Made by a program: the position numbers and the translations under genes
Notes under the pieces: generated by a model
What the model saw: the letters and a program-made list of their open reading frames with translations, nothing else
Databases searched by the model: none
What the model was told of the DNA's origin: nothing
Source of the DNA: an uncultured Lachnospiraceae bacterium
Lineage (GTDB): Bacteria > Bacillota > Clostridia > Lachnospirales > Lachnospiraceae
Assembly: GCA_946639085.1 (NCBI GenBank)
Contig: CAMPBP010000113.1
Location: 1-5,350, forward strand
Direction of reading: 5' to 3'
Length of the DNA: 5,350 bases
Shown: in pieces, positions 1 through 5,350 of the stretch
Numbering within the stretch: the first letter of the stretch is position 1
Layout of the letters: every line of letters starts with the position of its first letter

Positions 1-454
1 GGCAGTTAAAATAGTCATCAATAAAGATAAGTACACCCAGTGCGAATGTTGCAAGCATAGCACCGGTCTTGGTCTTAATGTGGGTCTGAGCCCAGTTGCC
101 GAATGCTCTGGAAGCACCGGACTTGTTGACCAAAGCAACTACGATACCAAGGAATACAAGGAACAATAAGATTCCCGCATTGTCGGCAACGGCACATGTA
201 AGTGCGTCAACCGTTATGGTATCTACCGTAGCTGTAAAACTGCATTCCGCAACCATTATAGCTCCGAGAACGACACCGACAAAAAGCGAGGAATACGCTT
301 CCTTGGTGATGAGTGCAAGTGCGATTGCTACAAGCGGCGGCACAAGCGCCCAGAACGTTCCCGTAAATGTAACTCCGGCTGCATGAGAGATAACGATCGC
401 AACAACCATCACCACAAAAATGATGCCGGCGATCAAAACGGATTGTTTCTTCAT
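1..454 (-). CDS. NhaC-family Na+/H+ antiporter, N-terminal part (truncated by window edge)
   Basis: The 151 N-terminal residues of an integral membrane secondary transporter are visible; the frame is open at the left edge, so the C-terminal two thirds or so are missing. Hydrophobic segments lie at about residues 6-24, 34-49, 56-70, 92-110 and 131-146. The segment at 34-40 (FWALVPP) followed by the hydrophobic run and KEAYSSLF (51-58), and the FIDDYFNC segment at 144-151 with its paired aspartates 146/147, are what I recognise from the NhaC family (Na_H_antiporter domain). These proteins exchange Na+ for H+ across the cytoplasmic membrane; some relatives carry amino acids or organic acids instead, so the substrate is inferred. 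The ATG at 452-454 is well supported: an AAGGAGGG ribosome binding site lies 11 nt upstream, and a good promoter about 35 nt upstream. The gene follows thrS on the same strand but is separated from it by a terminator, so it is probably its own transcription unit. Confidence 0.8.
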   Translation of the reverse strand, partial: MKKQSVLIAGIIFVVMVVAIVISHAAGVTFTGTFWALVPPLVAIALALITKEAYSSLFVGVVLGAIMVAECSFTATVDTITVDALTCAVADNAGILLFLVFLGIVVALVNKSGASRAFGNWAQTHIKTKTGAMLATFALGVLIFIDDYFNC

Positions 455-465
455 AAATAAAATAA

Positions 466-473
466 CCCTCCTT
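466..473 (-). promoter_or_regulatory. Ribosome binding site of the NhaC-family gene
   Basis: On the minus strand this reads AAGGAGGG, a near-perfect match to the anti-Shine-Dalgarno sequence, 11 nt before the ATG at 452-454. It fixes that start codon: a longer reading of the frame that begins further upstream (near 515) would start before the predicted transcription start. Confidence 0.85.
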
Positions 474-486
474 ATTTGATACTTTT

Positions 487-515
487 AGAATAGTCATATT
501 CCTTCCAAAAGTCAA
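487..515 (-). promoter_or_regulatory. Sigma-A-type promoter for the NhaC-family gene
   Basis: The minus strand has TTGACT (510-515, 5 of 6 to the -35 consensus), a spacer of exactly 17 nt (493-509), then TATTCT (487-492, 4 of 6 to the -10 consensus). Transcription would start near 480, giving a leader of about 26 nt that contains just the ribosome binding site. The -35 box shares its outer two bases with the foot of the preceding thrS terminator hairpin. I see no room for a leader regulator. An operator cannot be identified by eye. Confidence 0.65.
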
Positions 516-553
516 CGCGCCGCCGTGTTAAATCGTTAACCCGGCGGCGCGTT
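514..553 (-). terminator. Hairpin terminator after thrS
   Basis: A perfect 12-bp GC-rich inverted repeat (514-525 with 542-553) lies 18 nt after the thrS stop. The stem can continue, past one T/C mismatch, with five more pairs (527-531 with 536-540) closing a 4-nt loop. The transcript then reads GAC-UUUU-GG, so the U tract is short and displaced by three bases; termination may be incomplete, although the hairpin is very stable. Both flanking genes run the same way, so the minus strand is the functional orientation. The opposite strand has only a loose AT-rich tail after the hairpin. Confidence 0.75.
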
Positions 554-571
554 AAATTACATATCATTTAT

Positions 572-2539
572 TTATTTGTTTTCTTCTTTGGGCAATTCTT
601 CACGAATGACCTTGTTCTTTATCTCATCGTAGATCTGTGCGATGAAGTCATCAAGAGGCTTCTGGCCTTCATTGCCCGCAAATCTTGACGATACGGCAAC
701 GAGATTTCCGGCTTCTTCCTGCTCGCCGACAACAAGCCAGTAAGGAAGTCTGTCAAGACGCGCCTCTCTTATCTTGTAACCGATCTTCTCGGAACGGTTA
801 TCGACAGTAGCGTCAACATCGTGAGCTTTAAGCGCCGCACATACCTTCTCGGCATATTCCGAATACTTCTCTGAGATAGGAAGAACACGTACCTGCTCGG
901 GGCAGAGCCACGTAGGGAATTTACCTGCGTAGTGCTCAATGAGCCATGCAAGCGTTCTTTCGTAGCATCCCATACTCGTTCTGTGGATGATCCAGGGACG
1001 AACTTTCTCGCCGTTTTCGTTTATATACGTCATACCGAACTTCTCAGCGGATGAGCAGTCAAGCTGGATCGTAACCATCGTATCTTCCTTGCCGTAAACG
1101 TTCTTTGCCTGGATATCGATCTTGGGTCCGTAGAATGCGGCCTCGCCGTCTGCTTCCGTAAACTTGATACCGTTCTTCTTCATTACGGCTCTTAAGTAAT
1201 CCTGCGTGGAATTCCAATAATTCTCATCACCTTCATACTTGGATTTGTTGGCCGGATCCCACTTTGAAAGTCTGTACGTTACGTCTCCGTCGATACCGAG
1301 CGTCTTCATAACGTAGTGCGCAAGATCGACGCATCTCGTAAGCTCTTCTTCGGCCTGCTCGGGCGTAAGAATGATATGAGCCTCCGTGATCGTAAACTGT
1401 CTTACTCTCGTTAAGCCGTGCATCTCACCCGAATCCTCATTTCTGAAGAGCGTACTCGTCTCGCTCATTCTGTAAGGAAGATCTCTGTAAGAATGCTGCT
1501 CGTTCATGTATACGTAGTACTGGAAAGGACACGTCATGGGGCGAAGTGCCATAACTTCCTTGCCGTCCGCCTCATCTTTGTTGAGCACGAACATGCCGTC
1601 CATGTAGTGATCCCAGTGACCCGAGATCTTGTAAAGATCGGACTTTGCCATAAGGGGCGTACGCGTACGCACATATCCCCACTCCTTATCCTCAAGGTCT
1701 TCGATCCAGCGCTGAAGCTTCATGATCATCTTCGTTCCCTTGGGCGTAAAGAGCGGAAGTCCCTGTCCGATAACGTCAGCCGTTAAGAAAAGCTTCATAT
1801 CACGGCCGAGCTTATTGTGGTCGCGCATCTTTGCTTCTTCAAGCTTTTTAAGATATTCTTCGAGGTCTTCTTTCTTAAAGAAAGCCGAACCGTAAATTCT
1901 CTGAAGTCTGTCGCGGTTTGAATCGCCTCTCCAGTAAGCCATCGACGATGACGTAAGTTTAAAGTTCTTAACCTGCTTAACGCTCATTAAGTGAGGTCCT
2001 GCGCAAAGGTCAACAAATCCGCCCTGATCGTAGAAAGAAATCTCTGCGCCTTCGGGAAGATCGTTTATAAGCTCGACTTTGAAGGGCTCATCCTTTTCTT
2101 TCATGAACTTAACCGCTTCGTCTCTTGAAAGCGTGAATCTGGAAATCTCGTGTCCTTCTTTTGCGATCTTCTTCATCTCTGCTTCCAGAGCATCAAGATC
2201 TTCTCTCGAGAACGGATCCGTTAAGAAGTCATAGTAAAAACCGTCTTCAACGGCAGGTCCGATGGTAACTTTTGCGTCGGGGCGAAGCCTCTTTACAGCT
2301 TCAGCAAGCACATGTGAAGCGGTATGACGCAAAACGGGAAGTGCCGCTTCATCTCTTTCGGTAATGATGTTAAGCGACGCATCTTCGCTTATAACGGTAC
2401 GAAGGTCTACAACCTTACCGTTTACTTCTCCGGCACAGGCAACTCTTGCAAGGCCTTCACTGATGTCTTTGGCAATGTCGATTACGCTCATTGCCGAAGC
2501 GTACTCCTTAAAGGAGCCATCTTTTAACGTGATCTTCAT
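572..2539 (-). CDS. thrS: Threonine--tRNA ligase (ThrRS)
   Basis: This cytoplasmic class II synthetase activates threonine with ATP and charges tRNA-Thr; its N-terminal editing domain removes mischarged serine. The 655 residues are normal full length. Domain order: TGS (about 1-60), editing domain with HxxxH at H72/H76 and the C179/H183 pair (about 65-225), class II catalytic core (about 240-540), and anticodon-binding domain (about 545-645). The zinc/threonine site is C337, H388 and H519. Catalytic arginines are R366 (motif 2, FRNE) and R528 (motif 3), with Y470, K473, T490 and Q492 also matching by alignment from memory to the E. coli enzyme. Oddities are CPFQ after the zinc cysteine, where E. 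coli has CPGH, and Ile384 where E. coli has Gln381; I take these as subgroup variation. The ATG at 2537-2539 has AAAGGAG 9 nt upstream and gives the usual MKITLKDG-type start of the TGS domain. Expression is controlled by the T-box leader upstream, and a hairpin terminator follows. Confidence 0.98.
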   Translation of the reverse strand: MKITLKDGSFKEYASAMSVIDIAKDISEGLARVACAGEVNGKVVDLRTVISEDASLNIITERDEAALPVLRHTASHVLAEAVKRLRPDAKVTIGPAVEDGFYYDFLTDPFSREDLDALEAEMKKIAKEGHEISRFTLSRDEAVKFMKEKDEPFKVELINDLPEGAEISFYDQGGFVDLCAGPHLMSVKQVKNFKLTSSSMAYWRGDSNRDRLQRIYGSAFFKKEDLEEYLKKLEEAKMRDHNKLGRDMKLFLTADVIGQGLPLFTPKGTKMIMKLQRWIEDLEDKEWGYVRTRTPLMAKSDLYKISGHWDHYMDGMFVLNKDEADGKEVMALRPMTCPFQYYVYMNEQHSYRDLPYRMSETSTLFRNEDSGEMHGLTRVRQFTITEAHIILTPEQAEEELTRCVDLAHYVMKTLGIDGDVTYRLSKWDPANKSKYEGDENYWNSTQDYLRAVMKKNGIKFTEADGEAAFYGPKIDIQAKNVYGKEDTMVTIQLDCSSAEKFGMTYINENGEKVRPWIIHRTSMGCYERTLAWLIEHYAGKFPTWLCPEQVRVLPISEKYSEYAEKVCAALKAHDVDATVDNRSEKIGYKIREARLDRLPYWLVVGEQEEAGNLVAVSSRFAGNEGQKPLDDFIAQIYDEIKNKVIREELPKEENK

Positions 2540-2548
2540 TTTGAAAAT

Positions 2549-2555
2549 CTCCTTT
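2549..2555 (-). promoter_or_regulatory. Ribosome binding site of thrS
   Basis: The minus strand reads AAAGGAG, 9 nt before the thrS ATG. It lies downstream of the T-box terminator, so it is transcribed only when the antiterminator forms. An out-of-frame ATG at 2556-2558 sits just upstream of this site and so is not positioned to use it. Confidence 0.85.
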
Positions 2556-2590
2556 CATGATCGAAAGTCTCGGCCGTGCCTTCCTTAGGT

Positions 2591-2628
2591 AAAAAGAAAA
2601 CCCTTATACAGCCTAAACTGTATAAGGG
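2591..2628 (-). terminator. Intrinsic terminator of the T-box leader
   Basis: A perfect 11-bp stem (2618-2628 with 2601-2611) closes a 6-nt loop and is followed on the minus strand by TTTTCTTTTT (2591-2600). The 5' arm shares CCUU with the antiterminator helix, so the two structures exclude each other. This is the regulatory off state when tRNA-Thr is charged. Confidence 0.95.
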
Positions 2629-2817
2629 TGCATAAACACGGTTCCACCTTAACTTTCACTCATTACCCTTAACGCGGGACACGTCACGGAATACTTGATT
2701 TCCTCCGTGCAACTTGGGAATGGTGCCGACGGGCCTTCATAAAGGAACTTTCACCAAACGTTCCTCTCTCTGATAATCGGGTATCCGACGGTATGTTTCC
2801 GTCATCGTCTTTCTCTT
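2591..2817 (-). promoter_or_regulatory. T-box leader controlling thrS (specifier ACC, Thr)
   Basis: This 5' leader senses uncharged tRNA-Thr and permits read-through into thrS. Reading along the minus strand: a GAUGA kink-turn-like sequence near 2800-2806; the 5' side of the specifier loop; AGAGAG (2766-2771), then a stem with AGGAAC/GUUCCU arms around a loop carrying GGUGAAA (2749-2755), the usual Stem I distal motifs. The specifier loop closes above with CCGUCGG arms (2785-2791 with 2726-2732, one U-U mismatch) and below with GGAA/UUCC (2797-2800 with 2717-2720). Its 3' side is C-ACC-A, placing the threonine codon ACC at 2722-2724 followed by the expected A. A 6-bp hairpin (2685-2690/2704-2709) is a Stem II/III candidate. 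The T-box sequence AAGGUGGAACCGUG is at 2637-2650. Its AAGG can pair with CCUU at 2624-2627, making an antiterminator that competes with the terminator. Motif identity is certain; individual stems are hand-folded. Confidence 0.95.
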
Positions 2818-2824
2818 ATAACGT

Positions 2825-2853
2825 AATGTAGCCGATAAAAGGGCCTTTGTCAA
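2825..2853 (-). promoter_or_regulatory. Sigma-A-type promoter of thrS
   Basis: The minus strand has a perfect TTGACA (2848-2853), exactly 17 nt of spacer, then TACATT (2825-2830, 4 of 6 to the -10 consensus). The start would fall near 2816-2819, a few nucleotides before the first T-box Stem I bases. The strong -35 and the fit to the leader start make this the probable thrS promoter. Confidence 0.75.
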
Positions 2854-2867
2854 GAACCGAAACGCTC

Positions 2868-2951
2868 CTATTTTTCTTCTGCGTCGCCGTTTTCATCGCG
2901 CCACTTTTTGAGGCGAAAACAGAATACCGCAACGGAAATACCGTTTTTCCC
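2868..2951 (-). other. In-frame coding-like continuation after the DUF6056-like stop, 27 codons
   Basis: Directly after the TAA at 2952-2954 the same frame stays open for 27 codons to TAG at 2868-2870. The predicted peptide has a short hydrophobic run (ISVAVFCF), then a basic patch (RLKKWR), then an acidic polar end (DENGDAEEK), which is the layout of a cytoplasmic C-terminal tail after a membrane segment. It could be the original C-terminus of the upstream gene lost to a nonsense mutation, a rare read-through product, remnant coding DNA, or chance. The hydrophobic run is too short to be a membrane span by itself. The rest of the spacer up to the thrS promoter holds no other gene, and I see no hairpin with a U tract on the minus strand here. 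Confidence 0.35.
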
Positions 2952-4124
2952 TTAGATCATCCCGGCTGCCGATGCAAGATATTCGACGAGCCAGAACATG
3001 CCGCGGATCCAGATGACCGCCATGGCGCCGTTAAGCCACCACTTAAGTTCGGGTTTTTGTTTGTGAAGTCCCATTACCAAAGAAACGATAACGGTAAGCA
3101 ATAAGATCATCGTTCCGAAGGTTGCCCTGTCGGGGTAGTGAGGCGAAAGTATCATCGCGCCCCATGAAACGACCGCTGCCGCGAGGAGCACAAGCACTCT
3201 TAAGTCCCACTTGTTCTTAAGGACGGGATAAAAGATGATGAGTAAAAAGAGCAATACGATAACAGGTGCGAACATATAATCAAATCCGCTCCTGACTTCC
3301 GCATATGCTCTTAAGAACAATTTCATTAAAAGACCGGTGTCATTCTCGGCATAGGCACTTCGTACGAAATTTCCGGGAGCGAGTATGCAGGCTGCCGATC
3401 CTACGAGCGAAAACAGGCTTCCGAGGATCATCCACGGCTTGATAGGCGTTTTCTTTTTGCATAAATATCCTATCGTAAATACCGAGATAAGCCAGGCCGT
3501 GGGGCCCATGTTCTCGTTACTCCAGCCGGTGATGAGGGCGAGGGGCACTATCCAGACAGTGATACCTTTAAGCGCCGTGGGTCTTTCATCGGAAAGTTCG
3601 CGCACATAGCACCACATGAAAAGCAGTATGAAGGACGTGATGTAAAGATAATTGACGCTTCCCGACTGCCAATACATGCTAAGATGCCAGTTGGCGTTAA
3701 GGCCGTGTAAAAGGCCGTAAACGGTGCCGACGTAAATCGCCGATCTTGCGAATGTATGCGTCGTGCCGGAAAGTTTTGACGATATGACAACGATAAGTGT
3801 CGAAAGAACACATGTCATTACAACGTTTAAGATGTCTGCGAACAGCTCACCGCCCATCAATACAAACTGAAGTATCGTATGCGTGACGCTTCTTCCGCCC
3901 CAGTTAAGATAATGCCAGATCTGGCTTTCATATACATCCCGGGCACTCATAAGCGGTGCGCCCGTTTCTTCTCCCATCGTGGCAAGGGTTGCCAGATTGT
4001 TCGCATACCACAGGTCGTCCATCATAAAGACGGCAACGCGATGTGCCAGGAAAGAAATGACTATGGCAACCGCCAATATTAAAAATGCGGTAATACTTTC
4101 ATAAAGATTCTTTTTATTCTCCAT
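2952..4124 (-). CDS. Polytopic membrane protein, DUF6056/GT-C-like
   Basis: This 390-residue protein is predicted to sit in the cytoplasmic membrane with roughly 10-11 spans, at about residues 10-30, 83-115, 128-145, 157-175, 187-200, 207-222, 231-250, 284-303, 308-326, 336-353 and 363-380. The first outward loop carries D36-D37, then WGGR at 75-78. Later come WQSGSVNYLY (152-161), SNEN (202-205), LAPGN (248-252) with R255, and SPHYPDRATFG (327-337). I recognise this pattern as DUF6056-like; an acidic pair after the first span recalls GT-C glycosyltransferases that use polyprenyl-linked sugars, but no activity is proven. The annotation as family member is recognition from memory; the glycosyltransferase role is inference. 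The ATG at 4122-4124 is the only plausible start, since the next in-frame Met is residue 34, inside the DD region, yet no ribosome binding site precedes it. It lies 52 bp after the permease gene on the same strand. The frame continues after its stop. Confidence 0.75.
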   Translation of the reverse strand: MENKKNLYESITAFLILAVAIVISFLAHRVAVFMMDDLWYANNLATLATMGEETGAPLMSARDVYESQIWHYLNWGGRSVTHTILQFVLMGGELFADILNVVMTCVLSTLIVVISSKLSGTTHTFARSAIYVGTVYGLLHGLNANWHLSMYWQSGSVNYLYITSFILLFMWCYVRELSDERPTALKGITVWIVPLALITGWSNENMGPTAWLISVFTIGYLCKKKTPIKPWMILGSLFSLVGSAACILAPGNFVRSAYAENDTGLLMKLFLRAYAEVRSGFDYMFAPVIVLLFLLIIFYPVLKNKWDLRVLVLLAAAVVSWGAMILSPHYPDRATFGTMILLLTVIVSLVMGLHKQKPELKWWLNGAMAVIWIRGMFWLVEYLASAAGMI

Positions 4125-4131
4125 ACAAAAG

Positions 4132-4160
4132 ATAATACCGCAAATTTAATGATTTTTCTA
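4132..4160 (-). promoter_or_regulatory. Possible promoter giving a leaderless transcript of the DUF6056-like gene
   Basis: The minus strand shows TAGAAA (4155-4160, 4 of 6), 17 nt, then TATTAT (4132-4137, 5 of 6). The start of transcription would fall at about 4124-4125, on or next to the A of the ATG, which fits the absence of a Shine-Dalgarno sequence. The gap is very AT-rich, so such matches arise easily by chance. Confidence 0.3.
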
Positions 4161-4176
4161 TTGTTTTATCGTTTTC

Positions 4177-5350
4177 CTACGCTTTTGAAGCGACTTTCTT
4201 TACCCCCTTGTAACTAAGGAGCGTAAAAAGAAGGTAGATCACGCTAAGTGCCAAAGCCGGAAGCTTGGTATCCATAATGAATGCCAGTCCGCCGAGAGCA
4301 GAAATGATGAGCATTAGAGGGAACATGTTGGTAAGTACGTAGAGAGATGCTCCGGGGCCCTGTTTTACGACCTGTATCTCGTTGTCCCAGTCAAGGCGCA
4401 TCTTCTTGGCGCCGCAATACATTCCGTACACCGTCGAGAAAAGAGTCGTCGACACGATCAGGCAAAGGTTCACAACATAATCGAGGAATCCCACTCTCAT
4501 ACTGAAGCAAAAGCACAATACGGCGAACACACCGACGGGAAGCGACAAGATATTGTTGAATCTCATCTTTCCTTTGTAAACCGTGAGCATATCGATGGGA
4601 AGGGATTTCACGATCCAGTAATTCTTTCCTTCAAGGGAAGGCGATGCCGTGGTGGTGGGCGCCATTCCAACGAAGAAATATATGAAAAGCGTAATACAAG
4701 GTACCATTCTGTAAATATCAAAAGGCACATCCGTAAGGGCCGTAACCAGCTTGCTTAAGTTAAATATAAGACAGGCAACTCCGGCCAGAAACGCCATCAC
4801 GACCCCCATTCCGTCGTTTACGACGTAGGTCACACAGCCCGTGAAAGTCTTGAACTCTTTGAAAGCGATACTGCCGACGACAGTTCTTTCTTTGTACTCC
4901 TTGTCCGTAACTTTTTTGTGCTTTGAGGAGTTCACGGCCATCCTTGAATTGATCATTCTGTAAGAACGGCTTACCAGTACAAAGAAAACGACATACAAAG
5001 CGGCGGAAACCGCTATGAGGAGGAGCATGCTTATGATCGAGCCCTCGTTTATCGCCTTAACGAACCAGGAAACTCCCGGGATGTAACGTCCCGCGGTGTT
5101 CATGGCTCCGAGGGAGCCGTTTAGGACCTTATCCACCTTATCTTCCCGTACGACATACCGAATGATGGCATTCATGAACATGCAAGGGATAACGAGTATG
5201 AACGTAAAGATGATGGTCAAAAGCTTCTTGTGTTTAAAAGAAGTCGTTACCCGAAGTAAAAGTGCGCCAAGCAAAGCAGCTATGACCATGGGCACGATGA
5301 CTACAAAAAGCGAAAGCACTATCAATGCGGGATATACCCAAAGGGCGGGT
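4177..5350 (-). CDS. ABC-2-type exporter permease-like membrane protein, C-terminal part (truncated by window edge)
   Basis: The last 390 residues before the TAG at 4177-4179 are visible; the frame is open at the right edge, and the TTG at 5323-5325 is an internal Leu rather than a start, as the hydrophobic sequence runs on upstream (WVYPAL). Counting from the edge, hydrophobic segments lie at about 8-33, 42-62, 104-126, 178-197, 215-229, 263-285, 292-310, 336-358 and 362-378. A cytoplasmic basic stretch with FKEFK (163-167) precedes the second membrane half, and SLEGKNYW (238-245) plus KSLPI (248-252) lies in an inner loop. I recognise this layout from clostridial ABC-2-like export permeases of about 500-600 residues, in which a separate ATPase supplies energy; substrates are mostly unknown. 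That ATPase would be expected upstream, beyond the window. No terminator is seen before the next gene 52 bp downstream, so co-transcription is possible. Confidence 0.65.
   Translation of the reverse strand, partial: PALWVYPALIVLSLFVVIVPMVIAALLGALLLRVTTSFKHKKLLTIIFTFILVIPCMFMNAIIRYVVREDKVDKVLNGSLGAMNTAGRYIPGVSWFVKAINEGSIISMLLLIAVSAALYVVFFVLVSRSYRMINSRMAVNSSKHKKVTDKEYKERTVVGSIAFKEFKTFTGCVTYVVNDGMGVVMAFLAGVACLIFNLSKLVTALTDVPFDIYRMVPCITLFIYFFVGMAPTTTASPSLEGKNYWIVKSLPIDMLTVYKGKMRFNNILSLPVGVFAVLCFCFSMRVGFLDYVVNLCLIVSTTLFSTVYGMYCGAKKMRLDWDNEIQVVKQGPGASLYVLTNMFPLMLIISALGGLAFIMDTKLPALALSVIYLLFTLLSYKGVKKVASKA

Noticed and set aside
96..515. Open frames on both strands overlapping the NhaC-family gene
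   Set aside because: They are out of frame with the recognised antiporter, lack ribosome binding sites, and one begins upstream of the predicted transcription start.
1418..1786. A 122-codon plus-strand frame inside thrS
   Set aside because: It is antisense to conserved catalytic-core sequence, has no ribosome binding site, and its low-complexity composition fits an antisense shadow.
2794..2796. ACA in the leader as an alternative Thr specifier
   Set aside because: It lies on the 5' side of the specifier loop, whereas T-box specifiers sit on the 3' side; ACC at 2722-2724 fits.
2790..2898. A 26-codon minus-strand frame starting at an ATG at 2896-2898 and ending at TAA near 2818
   Set aside because: It has no ribosome binding site and spans the thrS -35 and -10 boxes; its composition shows nothing protein-like beyond a basic start.
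2900..2920. CGCC/GGCG hairpin candidate as terminator of the DUF6056-like gene
   Set aside because: Only four pairs close the loop and the following minus-strand bases are A- and G-rich, so it does not look like an intrinsic terminator.
2931..2948. A 5-bp hairpin (AACGG/CCGTT) followed by Ts on the plus strand
   Set aside because: The stem is short and AT-tailed only on the strand with no gene ending there; on the minus strand no U tract follows.
3548..3811. An 87-codon minus-strand frame inside the DUF6056-like gene
   Set aside because: It overlaps the recognised membrane segments in another frame and has no start signal.
5323..5325. TTG as the start codon of the permease-like gene
   Set aside because: The frame continues upstream to the window edge with hydrophobic, membrane-like sequence, and no ribosome binding site precedes the TTG.

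Overview
The window reads as chromosomal DNA of a low-to-moderate GC Gram-positive bacterium (Bacillota, most likely Clostridia). The main reasons are a canonical T-box leader in front of thrS, strong AGGAGG-type ribosome binding sites, sigma-A-like promoters, and a ThrS subgroup and a polytopic ABC-2-like permease of a style I associate with Clostridia. The species cannot be named from the sequence. All four genes lie on the minus strand, so they are transcribed from right to left.

Layout, in the direction of transcription: (1) 5350-4177, the C-terminal 390 residues of a large membrane protein resembling clostridial ABC-2-type exporter permeases, cut by the right edge. (2) 4124-2952, a 390-residue polytopic membrane protein with DUF6056/GT-C-like features. 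It starts 52 bp after the permease stop, with no ribosome binding site. Its reading frame continues for 27 codons beyond its TAA to a second stop at 2868-2870. (3) 2853-2540, a thrS promoter with a consensus TTGACA, then a T-box leader with a readable Thr (ACC) specifier, antiterminator and intrinsic terminator. (4) 2539-572, thrS, full length with all catalytic, zinc and editing residues identifiable. (5) 571-455, a strong hairpin terminator whose downstream edge overlaps the -35 box of the next promoter. (6) 454-1, the N-terminal 151 residues of an NhaC-family Na+/H+ antiporter, cut by the left edge.

The genes do not form one pathway. The two membrane proteins on the right may share a transcript. 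thrS is a separate unit controlled by uncharged tRNA-Thr, and the antiporter has its own promoter. I see no terminator between the DUF6056-like gene and the thrS promoter, so read-through from upstream would also have to pass the T-box terminator.

I found no mobile element, CRISPR array, tRNA, rRNA or evident new multi-gene system. The items most worth a second look are the in-frame C-terminal continuation after the DUF6056-like stop, the missing ribosome binding site of that gene (possible leaderless start), and the compact terminator/promoter overlap before the antiporter gene.
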